From contig JAUJMS010000014.1 in NCBI GenBank assembly GCA_030446745.1, positions 1-45,685 on the forward strand: a DNA stretch of 45,685 nucleotides. The letters run 5' to 3'. Made by a program: the position numbers and the translations under genes. The notes beneath the pieces were generated by a model, which saw nothing but the letters and a program-made list of their open reading frames with translations, was not told the origin of the DNA and made no database searches. The DNA comes from Egibacteraceae bacterium (GTDB taxonomy: Bacteria > Actinomycetota > Nitriliruptoria > Euzebyales > Egibacteraceae). This document shows positions 38,101 through 45,685 of this stretch, piece by piece; the first letter of the stretch is position 1, and each line of letters starts with the position of its first letter.

Positions 38101-38753
38101 CGCGGCACCGCGCGCACCCAGGTGCGGCGGTCGTCGAGGAAGCTCGCGACGGCCAGGCCGGCGTCCGCGGCGACCGCCGACAGCGCGTCGTCGTCGAGCA
38201 CCCGTGACCGGAAGCGGTGCTCGCAGCGGACGCCGTCGAACTCGTAGGTCAGCCGGCCGGCGAGCACCCGGCCGTCGGCGACGACGTCGGACAGCGTGGT
38301 GCGGACGCCGTCGCGCTCGGACGTGAACGGCTGGGCCGTGGCGGCCCACACGGGGTCGAGCCGCTGGAGCAGCACGACGCCGTCGGCGGCGACGTGCCGG
38401 CCGGAGGTGCGCAGGTAGGCCGGGCCGCGGTCGTCGTTGACGAGGTTGCCGGCGAGCAGCACCGCCCCGAACCGCCGCTTCAGTGCGAGCGTCGCGATGT
38501 CGCCGCGCACTGTCTGGCAACCGCGGACGCACGCGAGCATCTCGGGAGACGCGTCGACGGCGGTGACGGCGTGGCCGCGGGCGGCCAGCGGGTGCGCGAG
38601 CCGCCCCGCGCCGCAGCCGAGGTCGAGCACCGTTGCGCCCGCCGGCACCGACCCACCGACGACCGTCCCGTCGTCGCCTGCGCGCAGCCGCCGGTACAGC
38701 GCGACGGGGCTGCCGTCCGGGGCGACGCCGTCGCCAGGCGCGTCACCGGTCAC
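38097..38753 (-). CDS. SAM-dependent methyltransferase in the BioC position of the biotin operon
   Basis: 218 residues, class I methyltransferase: VLDLGCGAGRLAHPLAARGH (SAM site), VTAVDASPEMLA, then VRGDIATL and VLLAGNLVND. The GTG at 38753 overlaps the bioA stop, and its own stop overlaps the bioF start, so it is translated within the biotin operon. Its position suggests the BioC role (methylation of malonyl-ACP to start pimelate synthesis). The sequence itself looks more like a generic actinobacterial methyltransferase than like E. coli BioC, so the function is inferred only from context. Confidence 0.8.
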   Translation of the reverse strand: MTGDAPGDGVAPDGSPVALYRRLRAGDDGTVVGGSVPAGATVLDLGCGAGRLAHPLAARGHAVTAVDASPEMLACVRGCQTVRGDIATLALKRRFGAVLLAGNLVNDDRGPAYLRTSGRHVAADGVVLLQRLDPVWAATAQPFTSERDGVRTTLSDVVADGRVLAGRLTYEFDGVRCEHRFRSRVLDDDALSAVAADAGLAVASFLDDRRTWVRAVPR

Positions 38754-40105
38754 GCCCCGGTCACCTCGGTGATGGACGCGCACAGCACGTCGATCAGCAA
38801 GCGCAGGTCGTCGGGCGCCATCGCCAGCGCCGGCATGACGACGACGGTGTCACCGAGCGGCCGCAGCACCACGCCGCGGTCGCGGGCGTGGCGGCAGACC
38901 TGCGCCCCGACGCGCTGCTCGGGCGGAAACGGCGCGCGCGTCGCGCGGTCGGCGACCAGCTCGACGCCGCACATCAGCCCGCGTCGGCGCACGTCGCCGA
39001 CATGGGGCAGCGCCACCAGCCGCGCCAACTCGGCGGCGAGGACGTCGGCGAGCGCGCGGCCCCGGTCGAGCGTCGCGTCGCTGTCGAACAGGTCGAGGTT
39101 CGCCAACGCGACCGCGGCGGTCAGCGGGTTGCCCGAGTACGAGTGGCCGTGGAAGAAGGTGCGGCCCGCCTCACGGAACGCGTCGAAGATCGCGGTCGAG
39201 GTCAACGTCGCCGACATCGGCAGGTAGCCGCCGGTCAGCCCTTTGCCGACGGCCATGAGGTCGGGCGACACGCCCTCGGCCTCGCAGGCGAACATCGTGC
39301 CGGTGCGCCCGAACCCGGTCGCCACCTCGTCGGCGATCAGCAGCACGCCGTGTCGCCGCGCGATGTCGGCGACCCGCCGAAGGTGACCGTCGGGGGCGGT
39401 GATGATCCCGGCGGCGCCCTGCACCAGCGGCTCGACGACGACCGCAGCGACGCGGTCGCCATCGCGTTGCAGCACCGCGTCGAGCGTCTCGGCACAGGCG
39501 AGGTCACAGCGGTCCTCGCGCTGGCCGAGCGGGCAGCGGTAGCAGTACGGCTGCGCGAAGTGGACCGTGGGGAACAGCAGCGGCCGGTAGACGTCGGCGA
39601 AGCCGTCGATCGCTCCGACGCTGACCGACCCGACGGTGTCGCCGTGGTACGCCCCGGTCATCGACACGAACAGCGAGCGGTGTCCCTCGCCGCGCAGCAG
39701 GTGGCTGGCGTAGGCCATCTTCAGCGCGACCTCGACGGCGCTGGCGCCCGACTCCGAGAAGAACACCCGCTCCAGCCCCGGTGGGGCGAGTGCCACCAGT
39801 CGCGCGGCCAGCTCGGCCGCCGGTGGGTTCGTCAGCCCGAGAAAGGTCGTGTGGGCGACGCGGTCGAGCTGCGCGCGCACCGCGTCGTCGAGCTCGCGGC
39901 GGCGGTGTCCGTGAATGTTGACCCACAGCGAGGCGTTGCCGTCGAGGTAGCGCCGCCCGCGGTCGTCGACCAGCCAGCAGCCCTCGGCGGCGGTCACGAC
40001 GAGCGGCTCGTCGTCCAGCCACGCCGCCATGTCGGTGAACGGGTGCCAGACGTGGCGGCGGTCGCGCGTGACGGTGTCGTCCTCGCGCGTGACGGTGTCG
40101 TCCAC
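38750..40105 (-). CDS. bioA: Adenosylmethionine-8-amino-7-oxononanoate aminotransferase
   Basis: 451 residues, class III PLP aminotransferase that converts KAPA to 7,8-diaminopelargonate using SAM as amino donor. It has VWHPFTDM and GCWLVDDRGRRYLDGNASLW near the start, GAYHGDTVGSVSVG, VVEPLVQGAAG, IADEVATGFGRTG and the PLP-lysine motif GKGLTGGYLP. The HPFT and Tyr/Trp-type substrate residues support BioA over other class III enzymes. The GTG at 40105 is preferred: the start region holds a seven-residue tandem repeat (DDTVTRE, DDTVTRD). No good ribosome site is seen upstream. First gene of the biotin operon. Confidence 0.95.
   Translation of the reverse strand: MDDTVTREDDTVTRDRRHVWHPFTDMAAWLDDEPLVVTAAEGCWLVDDRGRRYLDGNASLWVNIHGHRRRELDDAVRAQLDRVAHTTFLGLTNPPAAELAARLVALAPPGLERVFFSESGASAVEVALKMAYASHLLRGEGHRSLFVSMTGAYHGDTVGSVSVGAIDGFADVYRPLLFPTVHFAQPYCYRCPLGQREDRCDLACAETLDAVLQRDGDRVAAVVVEPLVQGAAGIITAPDGHLRRVADIARRHGVLLIADEVATGFGRTGTMFACEAEGVSPDLMAVGKGLTGGYLPMSATLTSTAIFDAFREAGRTFFHGHSYSGNPLTAAVALANLDLFDSDATLDRGRALADVLAAELARLVALPHVGDVRRRGLMCGVELVADRATRAPFPPEQRVGAQVCRHARDRGVVLRPLGDTVVVMPALAMAPDDLRLLIDVLCASITEVTGA
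40062..40103. repeat. Perfect 21-bp tandem repeat in the bioA start region
   Basis: Two identical 21-bp units, 40062-40082 and 40083-40103, encoding a repeated heptapeptide at the BioA N-terminus. Being a multiple of three, the duplication keeps the frame. It may be a recent slippage event. Confidence 0.85.
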
Positions 40106-40132
40106 GGCGGGCAGCCTGCCACAGCGCCTCGC

Positions 40133-40138
40133 TACGCT
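40133..40138 (+). promoter_or_regulatory. -10 box for a leaderless lpdA transcript
   Basis: TACGCT fits TANNNT and ends 7 nt before the ATG at 40146, so transcription likely begins at the start codon. It lies in the 40-bp gap between divergent bioA and lpdA. Confidence 0.5.
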
Positions 40139-40145
40139 TGCCCGC

Positions 40146-41552
40146 ATGGGGCAGGCCATGCGCGTCGTCGTCGTCGGGGGCGGGCCCGGCGGGTACGAGG
40201 CCGCGCTGGTCGCCGCCGAGCACGGCGCCGACGTGACGGTCGTCTGCAACGAGGGCCTCGGCGGCAACAGCGTCCTGTGGGACTGCGTGCCCTCGAAGGC
40301 GATGATCGTCTCCGCCGAGGCGATGGGCTGGATGCAGTCGGCGCACCGACTCGGCGTGCGCGACGCGCGCAACCGCGACGTCAGCGAGAAGGCCAGCGTC
40401 GACATGGCGGCGGTCATGGACCGCGTCCAGCGGCTGGCGCACGACCAGTCCGCCGACATCACGAAGAAAGTCGAGGCGAGCGGCGTCCGCTTCGTCGAGG
40501 GGGTCGGCCGCCTCGCCGGTCGCGACGCCGTCGAGGTCGACACCGCCGGCGGCGCGACGACGGCGCTGCCCGCCGACGTCGTGCTCGTCGCGACCGGCAG
40601 CCGGCCTCGGACGCTGCCGTTCTCCGTGCCCGACGGCGAGCGGGTGTTCACCTCGCGCGAGCTGTTCGACCTGCGCACCCTGCCCGAGCGCCTCGTCGTT
40701 GTCGGCTCGGGCGCGACGGGGGCCGAGTACGCGCACGCGTTCGCGCGGTTCGGCTCGGAGGTCCACCTCATCTCCAGCCGCGACCAGGTGTTGCCGGGTG
40801 AGGACCCCGACGCCGCCGCGGTGATCGAGGACAGCTTCGAGCGCTGGGGCGCCGTCATCCACCGCCAGCGCCGGGCCGTCGACCTGGAGCGGTCGGCCGA
40901 CGGCGTGCGGGTGCGCATCGGCGACGACGAGTGGGTCGAGGGCTCCCACGCGCTGTTCTGCATCGGGCAGGTCCCGTCCTCGCAGCGGCTGGGGCTGGAG
41001 GCCGCCGGCGTGGTGCTGCGCGACGACGGCGCGATTCCCGTCGACGGCGTCAGCCGGACCAACGTCCGCACGATCTACGCGGCAGGTGACGTCACCGGGC
41101 GGATGATGCTCGCCAGCGTCGCGGCGATGCAGGGGCGCAACGCGATGTGGCACGCGCTGGGCACCGCCGTGTCGCCGATCCGCTGGGACGCGGTGGCGGC
41201 GTGCATCTTCACCGACCCGGAGGTGGCGAGCGTCGGCGTCGGGCCCGGCGGCGAGCCGGGGGAGCGGATGCCGGTGCGCAGCGTCTGCCTGCCGTTCAGC
41301 GGCAACCCGCGCGCGAAGATGGCCGAGAGCACCGACGGGTTCGTCAAGCTCCACGCGCTCGCCGGCTCCGGCACCGTCGTCGGCGGCACGATCGTCGCCG
41401 AGGGGGCCAGCGACCTCATCACCGCGGTCAGCGTGGCGGTGCTCAATCGGCTGACCGTGTCGCAGGTCGCCCAGGCGTTCAGCATCTACCCGTCGATGTC
41501 GGGCAGCGTGATGGAGACGGCGCGGCTGCTCATGGGACCCCAGTCGCAGTGA
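40146..41552 (+). CDS. lpdA: LpdA-like NAD(P)H:quinone reductase (dihydrolipoamide dehydrogenase family, no redox disulfide)
   Basis: 468 residues of the pyridine-nucleotide disulfide oxidoreductase fold: FAD motif VVVVGGGPGGYEAA, central NAD(P) motif VVVGSGATGAEYAHAF and the second FAD motif TIYAAGDVTGRM. The usual CxxxxC is absent: the position of the first Cys is Ser42 (GGNSVLWDCVPSK), only Cys47 remains. The C-terminal His-Glu pair is also changed (YPSMSG). The same changes occur in mycobacterial Rv3303c (LpdA), which reduces quinones and protects against oxidative stress, so lipoamide activity is unlikely. The ATG at 40146 is supported by the close -10 box; ATG at 40158 is an alternative. 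The stop overlaps the next gene (GTGA). Confidence 0.9.
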   Translation: MGQAMRVVVVGGGPGGYEAALVAAEHGADVTVVCNEGLGGNSVLWDCVPSKAMIVSAEAMGWMQSAHRLGVRDARNRDVSEKASVDMAAVMDRVQRLAHDQSADITKKVEASGVRFVEGVGRLAGRDAVEVDTAGGATTALPADVVLVATGSRPRTLPFSVPDGERVFTSRELFDLRTLPERLVVVGSGATGAEYAHAFARFGSEVHLISSRDQVLPGEDPDAAAVIEDSFERWGAVIHRQRRAVDLERSADGVRVRIGDDEWVEGSHALFCIGQVPSSQRLGLEAAGVVLRDDGAIPVDGVSRTNVRTIYAAGDVTGRMMLASVAAMQGRNAMWHALGTAVSPIRWDAVAACIFTDPEVASVGVGPGGEPGERMPVRSVCLPFSGNPRAKMAESTDGFVKLHALAGSGTVVGGTIVAEGASDLITAVSVAVLNRLTVSQVAQAFSIYPSMSGSVMETARLLMGPQSQ

Positions 41553-42748
41553 CGACCGTCGCCCCGGTGGTGTCGCGCTACCGGTTGGGGCTCGGCGAGG
41601 TCAGCGGCGCGGTCGCCGACCTGGGCATCTTCGTCCCCCTGGCCGCCGCGCTCGTGCTCGTCAACGGGCTCGACGCCGGCACGCTGCTGATCTCGGCCGG
41701 CTTGCTCGTCGTCGCGTCGGGCGTCGCGTTCGGGCTGCCGTTCCCCGTCCAGCCGCTCAAGGCGTTGACGGCGGTCGCGGTGGCGCAGCGCCTCGGACCG
41801 GAGGTGATCCACGCGGCTGGGCTGCTCATCGGCGTCGTCTTGCTGGTGCTGTCGGTCCGCCGCGTCGCCGACGTCGTCGCGCGGGTGTTCACCCGCACCG
41901 TCGTGCGCGCGCTGCAGGTCGGCGGCGGCGTGCTGCGCCTCGTGACGTCCGCGCGGCTGGTCCTCGACCCGCCGGCCGTGTTCGCCGCGACCCCGCCGAC
42001 GCCGTGGCCGCTGCTGGTCGCGCTGCTGTCACGCGCGGGCGTCGCGTGGGCAGCGCGCAGCGGGCGCCACGGGGTCGCCTTGGCCGTGCTCGTCGGCGGC
42101 GTCGGGGCGGCGCTGCTGGTGGCGCCGCCCGCGGTCGGTGGGCCCGCGTTCGCGCTGCACTGGGCCGGTGTGCCGCCGGCCAGGGCGTTCGCGACGGCGT
42201 TCGTGCTGCTCGTCGTGCCGCAGATCCCGCTGACGTTCGGCAACGCGGTCGTCGCCGTCACCGACGTCGCGCACGGCTACTTCGGCCCCCGCGCGGCGCG
42301 CGTCACCCCCGCGGCGGTGTGCCGCTCCGCCGGCGTCGGCAACGTCGCGGCGGCGCTGCTCGGCGGCATGCCGATGTGCCACGGCTCGTCGGGTCTGACC
42401 GCGCACTACCGGCTCGGGGCGCGCACCGCCGGCATGAACCTGCTGCTCGGCGGGGGATTCGTTCTTCTCGGCCTGCTGTTCGGCGCGCAGGTGCCGGCGC
42501 TGTTCGGGCTGCTACCGGTGTGGGCGCTCGCGGCGTTCCTCGCCTACGCCGGCGTGCGCCACGCCCTGCTCGTCGCCGACCTCCGCGGCTGGCGCCTGGC
42601 CGTCGCGGTCGCCGCCGGCGTGCTCGGGGCGGCGCTCGGCAACCTCGCCGTCACCACCGCCCTCACCCTGCTCGTCGAGGGCGCCGTCCGCGCCCGCCGC
42701 CACACCCGGCCCTTGTCACCGACGGCACCGAAAGCGCAACGTCGCTGA
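41549..42748 (+). CDS. MOT1-type molybdate (or sulfate) transporter
   Basis: 399 residues with about ten hydrophobic helices. The two family motifs are present: GLPFPVQPLKALTAVAV (about residues 60-76) and LLGGMPMCHGSSGLTAHY (about 270-287), together with VADLGIFVPLAAAL near the N-terminus. MOT1 proteins take up molybdate at low concentration; members named as sulfate permeases exist, so the ion is not certain. Two molybdopterin oxidoreductases in this window give the molybdate assignment some support. The GTG overlaps the lpdA stop. The C-terminus ends inside a hairpin. Confidence 0.87.
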   Translation: MTTVAPVVSRYRLGLGEVSGAVADLGIFVPLAAALVLVNGLDAGTLLISAGLLVVASGVAFGLPFPVQPLKALTAVAVAQRLGPEVIHAAGLLIGVVLLVLSVRRVADVVARVFTRTVVRALQVGGGVLRLVTSARLVLDPPAVFAATPPTPWPLLVALLSRAGVAWAARSGRHGVALAVLVGGVGAALLVAPPAVGGPAFALHWAGVPPARAFATAFVLLVVPQIPLTFGNAVVAVTDVAHGYFGPRAARVTPAAVCRSAGVGNVAAALLGGMPMCHGSSGLTAHYRLGARTAGMNLLLGGGFVLLGLLFGAQVPALFGLLPVWALAAFLAYAGVRHALLVADLRGWRLAVAVAAGVLGAALGNLAVTTALTLLVEGAVRARRHTRPLSPTAPKAQRR

Positions 42749-42758
42749 CAAGGCCCGG
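42706..42758. terminator. Hairpin between convergent MOT1 and accA genes
   Basis: Arms 42706-42723 and 42741-42758 pair over 18 bp with two mismatches (core CCTTGTCA / TGACAAGG), loop 17 nt. It lies at the junction of convergent genes, where a two-way terminator is expected. There is no U tract, but these are often missing in actinobacteria. It overlaps the last codons of the transporter gene. Confidence 0.55.
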
Positions 42759-42771
42759 GGTGGGGGGTGGG

Positions 42772-44583
42772 TCAGGTGTCGTCGGCGCCGGGTTCGCGGG
42801 GGTCGGTGTGCTCGCCGCCCCGGTCTTCGATGGTGGCCAGGGCGTCGCCCGAGTTCACGACCTGCCCCGCCTCGACGCACAGGTCGGTGACGACACCGTC
42901 GCGGTGGGCGGAGATGTGGTTCTCCATCTTCATCGCCTCGAGCACCAGCACGAGGTCACCCGCCGCGACGGGCTGCCCGACCGTGACGGCGGTTTTGACG
43001 ATCGTGCCCTGCATCGGGGCGACGAGGACCTCGGTCGCGGGCCCAGCGCCTTTGCCGGCGCCGCCGGCGCGGCGCGCGCGCCGCTCTCGACGGGGTCCCA
43101 CCGACGGGCCGCCCGCGCCGGCAGCGCCGTCCGGCTCGAACAGCGCGACCTCCAGCCGCTTGCCGCCCACCTCGACGGTCAGCGTGCGCGTCGGCGTCTT
43201 GTCGCCATCGCCCTCCGTCGCCGCGGCGGCGGGGGGGATCGCGGACAGGTCCCACTCGCGCTCGACGCTCACCGTCGACACGCGCCCGGCGACAAAGTCG
43301 GGGTGGACGAACGCGAAACGGTGGAAGTCCAGCGTGGTGGGGACCCCCTCGACGACGAACTCGTCGAGGGCGCGGACCATCGCCCGGCGTGCCGACTCGC
43401 GGTCGGCGCCGTAGGCGATGAGCTTGGCGAGCAGCGAGTCGTAGGCGCGCGGCACCTGCCAGCCGGCCTCCACGCCGTCGTCGACGCGCACGCCCGGCCC
43501 GGCCGGAGGGCGCCATGCGGTGATGAGCCCGGGCGAGGGGACGAAGCCGAGGGCGACGTGCTCGGCGTTGATGCGCGCCTCGATCGCGTGGCCGCGCAGG
43601 GTCACGTCGTCCTGGGCGAACGGCAGCGCCTCGCCGGCGGCGATGCGCAGCTGCCAGTGCACGAGGTCGAGCCCGGTGACCAGCTCGGTGACGGGGTGCT
43701 CGACCTGCAGGCGGGTGTTCATCTCCAGGAAGAAGAAGTCGCCGTCCTCGTAGAGGAACTCGCAGGTGCCGGCGCCGGTGTAGCCGACCTCCCGCGACAC
43801 CCGCACGGCGGCGTCGCCCATCGCGCCGCGCACCTCGGCGGGCAGGCCGGGCGCGGGCGCCTCCTCGATGAGCTTCTGGTGGCGGCGCTGCGCGGAGCAG
43901 TCGCGCTCGCCAAGCGACAGGATCGTGCCGGCGGTGTCGGCGAGCACCTGGATCTCGATGTGGCGCGGGCGGGTGAGGTAGCGCTCGACGTAGACCTCGC
44001 CGCGCCCGAACGCCGCGACCGCCTCGCGCTGCGCGCCCTCGAGCGCGTCGCGGAGCTCGTTGTCGGCGCGCACGACCTTCAGCCCACGACCGCCGCCGCC
44101 GTACGCCGCCTTGATCGCGACCGGGTAGCCGTGCTCGGCGGCGAACGCCGCGACGACGTCGGGGTCGTCGGTCGGCTCGCGCGTGCCCGGCACCACGGGG
44201 CAGCCGGCCGCCTCGGCCGCCCTGCGGGCCGACAGCTTGTCGCCCATCGCCACGATCGCGTCGGGTGGCGGCCCGATCCACGTCAGCCCGGCGTCGCCGA
44301 CCGCGCGCGCAAAGTCGGCGTTCTCGGACAAGAACCCGTAGCCGGGATGGACGGCGTCGGCGCCGGCGCGGGTGGCCACGTCGAGGACCCGCTCGACGTT
44401 GAGGTAGCTGTCGGCGGGGGAGGCGCCGCCGAGCAGGTGCGCCTCGTCGGCGGCGCGCAGCCACGGCGCGTCACGGTCGGCCTCGGAGAACACGGCGACG
44501 GTGCGCACGCCGAGGTCGCGGCAGCCGCGCAGCACCCGCAGCGCGATCTCGCCGCGGTTGGCGACCAGCACGGCGTCGAACAT
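42772..44583 (-). CDS. accA: Acetyl/propionyl-CoA carboxylase alpha chain (biotin carboxylase plus biotin carrier)
   Basis: 603 residues. Residues 1-450 are biotin carboxylase: LVANRGEIALRVLR at the start, ATP-grasp loop AYGGGGRGLKVV near 165, then RDCSAQRRHQKLIEEAPAPG and EMNTRLQVEHPVTE. The C-terminal carrier domain has EAMKMEN with the biotinylated Lys near residue 551, preceded by an Arg/Ala/Gly-rich linker (about 495-515). It carboxylates its own biotin for a separate carboxyltransferase (not in the window) acting on acetyl- or propionyl-CoA. The nearby biotin operon supplies the cofactor and the methylmalonyl-CoA mutase at 13.8 kb would use the propionyl product. The symbol follows actinobacterial usage (AccA type). 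Confidence 0.94.
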   Translation of the reverse strand: MFDAVLVANRGEIALRVLRGCRDLGVRTVAVFSEADRDAPWLRAADEAHLLGGASPADSYLNVERVLDVATRAGADAVHPGYGFLSENADFARAVGDAGLTWIGPPPDAIVAMGDKLSARRAAEAAGCPVVPGTREPTDDPDVVAAFAAEHGYPVAIKAAYGGGGRGLKVVRADNELRDALEGAQREAVAAFGRGEVYVERYLTRPRHIEIQVLADTAGTILSLGERDCSAQRRHQKLIEEAPAPGLPAEVRGAMGDAAVRVSREVGYTGAGTCEFLYEDGDFFFLEMNTRLQVEHPVTELVTGLDLVHWQLRIAAGEALPFAQDDVTLRGHAIEARINAEHVALGFVPSPGLITAWRPPAGPGVRVDDGVEAGWQVPRAYDSLLAKLIAYGADRESARRAMVRALDEFVVEGVPTTLDFHRFAFVHPDFVAGRVSTVSVEREWDLSAIPPAAAATEGDGDKTPTRTLTVEVGGKRLEVALFEPDGAAGAGGPSVGPRRERRARRAGGAGKGAGPATEVLVAPMQGTIVKTAVTVGQPVAAGDLVLVLEAMKMENHISAHRDGVVTDLCVEAGQVVNSGDALATIEDRGGEHTDPREPGADDT

Positions 44584-44663
44584 CGCCTCGTCCTGTCGTC
44601 GGCTGCCCGGGGCGGCCGGCGCATGCTAGCCGTTGCGACGCTACGGGCCGTCCGCGACAATGG

Positions 44664-44683
44664 CTTGTGACGCCGTTCACAAG
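44664..44683. promoter_or_regulatory. CRP/FNR-type operator (TGTGA-N6-TCACA)
   Basis: A perfect 7-bp dyad CTTGTGA-N6-TCACAAG, containing the full CRP half sites. It lies in the 138-bp region between the divergent carboxylase gene (start 44583) and the cupredoxin gene (start 44722), centred 48 bp before the latter. A cAMP receptor protein of the actinobacterial Crp type could control either gene. Confidence 0.6.
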
Positions 44684-44721
44684 AGCGTCGCGGTGCGTCG
44701 TCGACCCAGCGAGGAGATTTC

Positions 44722-45159
44722 ATGTCCCGGTTCCGCCACGTCGCGTCGGCGCTCGCGGCGGCCCTCGTGCTCGCGGCGTGCTCGCCGCAGCCGCCCGAGG
44801 TCGACCCGATCGCGCAGATCCCGGCGGCCCAGCGCACCGAGGCCACCGCGTCCGAAGGTGTCGGCGGCAGTGAGAGCGAGAGCGCCGGCGCGGCGACCTT
44901 CGTTGCCGTCGACATCGCGTGGGAGGCCGCGCCCGAGAAGCTGCCTGCGGGTGCGGCGGAGATCGAGATCGTCAACGACGGCTCGACGGTCCACAACGTC
45001 GCGTTCAAGGAGCTCAACGACGGCGAGGTCGTCGTCGAGGCGCCCGGCGGCGAGACCGACACCGGCGCGGTGGAGCTGGAACCCGGGACCTACACCTACT
45101 TCTGCGCGGTCCCAGGCCACGAGCAGGCCGGCATGATCGGCGAGCTCACCGTCGAGTGA
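44722..45159 (+). CDS. Cupredoxin (plastocyanin/azurin-like) lipoprotein
   Basis: 145 residues. A signal peptide ends in the lipobox VLAAC (Cys20), then a polar, disordered linker to about residue 58 and a single cupredoxin domain. The type 1 copper ligands are His91 (TVHNVAF), Cys128, His133 (FCAVPGHE) and Met138. It would be anchored on the outer face of the membrane and carry electrons to or from a respiratory or denitrification enzyme, or store copper. The ATG follows GAGGAGATTTC, a strong ribosome site. A CRP-type operator lies upstream. The partner enzyme is not visible. Confidence 0.92.
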   Translation: MSRFRHVASALAAALVLAACSPQPPEVDPIAQIPAAQRTEATASEGVGGSESESAGAATFVAVDIAWEAAPEKLPAGAAEIEIVNDGSTVHNVAFKELNDGEVVVEAPGGETDTGAVELEPGTYTYFCAVPGHEQAGMIGELTVE

Positions 45160-45169
45160 CGGCGCCCCG

Positions 45170-45685
45170 TCACAGCGGCCAGGTCTCGCGGCGCCAGGCG
45201 GCGTCCCAGAACATCCACTCGTAGCGGCTCGACGTGCGGTAGTGCACCGCCATCGCGGCGCGCTGCACGTCCGAGACGGTGTCGCCGAGGCGGTCGGTGA
45301 CGTCGAGCACCGCCGCGACGATCGCCGCGAACTCCTCGCCGCCGTAGGTGTCCACCCAGCGCTGGTAGAGCGGATCGGCGGACCCCCTGGCGACCAGCTC
45401 GCGCCCCACCTCCGCGTAGATCCAGTAGCACGGCAGCACCGCCGCGAGCGCGTCGGCGAACGAGCCGACCGCGCACACCGCGAGCAGGTGGTTGACGTAC
45501 GCCGTCGTGGTCGGCGACAGCGGCGTCGCGGCGACCTGTGCCGGCGTCAGGCCGACGTCGGCGAAGAAGCTGTCGTGCAGCGACCGCTCGACCGCCAAGG
45601 CGCCGGCCGCGTGCAGCGCGAACATCTCGATCGCGGGTTCGTCGGGCGCCTTCGCCGCGCACAGGCTCAACGCGCGCGCGTAGCC
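45170..45685 (-). CDS. tenA: TenA/thiaminase II family protein (partial, runs off the edge)
   Basis: 171 residues are visible; the frame stays open to the last base (the edge codons read GYARALSLC), so the start lies outside the window. The all-helical TenA fold is indicated by TTTAYVNHLL, the catalytic Cys in VLPCYWIYAEVG and the terminal YEWMFWDAAW with the Glu/Trp residues of the active site. TenA hydrolyses aminopyrimidine-type thiamine breakdown products for thiamine salvage; related proteins act on other pyrimidines. A TTG at 45670 could be read as a start but is internal. Confidence 0.9.
   Translation of the reverse strand, partial: GYARALSLCAAKAPDEPAIEMFALHAAGALAVERSLHDSFFADVGLTPAQVAATPLSPTTTAYVNHLLAVCAVGSFADALAAVLPCYWIYAEVGRELVARGSADPLYQRWVDTYGGEEFAAIVAAVLDVTDRLGDTVSDVQRAAMAVHYRTSSRYEWMFWDAAWRRETWPL

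Overview
The window is a very GC-rich chromosomal segment with frequent GTG starts, ATGA/GTGA stop-start overlaps and TANNNT -10 boxes placed 6-7 nt before start codons. Together with a mycobacterial-type LpdA flavoprotein, a type-B sdhCAB operon and a BsaP-like zinc-ribbon domain, this points to an actinobacterium, probably a deep-branching, aerobic, mostly heterotrophic lineage. No tRNA, rRNA, CRISPR array or clear riboswitch was seen.

Layout. Positions 1-15.4 kb hold central metabolism: folD, malate dehydrogenase, acetyl-CoA synthetase (one frameshift), trpS, an ABC-F ATPase, orn, then on the minus strand the run sdhC-sdhA-sdhB-gdh, and divergent from it a methylmalonyl-CoA mutase catalytic subunit. 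Positions 15.5-18.3 kb carry a two-gene module: an SbcC/Rad50-like ATPase with a CPVC hook motif (one frameshift) and a small HEPN-like partner; this is the best candidate for an uncharacterised system. Positions 18.3-25.2 kb hold an Uma2 remnant, a DUF2064 glycosyltransferase fused to a BsaP-like zinc ribbon, a PQQ-type sugar dehydrogenase lipoprotein, a fused remnant of a two-component system, and a glycan-related operon (epimerase, GT2, YfhO-like membrane protein).

Positions 25.3-29.5 kb hold a methyltransferase, then a badly eroded stretch: a molybdopterin oxidoreductase with many frameshifts, a broken membrane-protein gene, and a degenerate tandem duplication covering that gene and the 3' end of a GlcD-like dehydrogenase. 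Positions 29.5-40.1 kb hold a biotin operon, bioA-bioC-like-bioF-bioD-bioB, on the minus strand. Its bioF is split by a block of about 5.6 kb carrying a membrane-anchored sulfite-oxidase-family protein, a RecQ helicase and a truncated ABC exporter. A 28-bp perfect (37-bp with one mismatch) direct repeat borders the block. Removing 5,667 bp (one repeat plus the block) restores an in-frame BioF of 382 aa. Positions 40.1-45.7 kb hold lpdA, a MOT1-type molybdate transporter, an acetyl/propionyl-CoA carboxylase alpha chain, a cupredoxin lipoprotein with a textbook CRP-type dyad in its promoter region, and a TenA-like gene running off the edge.

Functional links: biotin synthesis, a biotin-dependent carboxylase, methylmalonyl-CoA mutase and succinate dehydrogenase fit a propionyl-CoA-to-succinate route into the TCA cycle (Mdh, Gdh, Acs). 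The molybdate transporter fits the two molybdopterin oxidoreductases. The number of frameshifts, internal deletions and chimeric junctions means that assembly or consensus error must be tested before any of the broken genes is read as biology.
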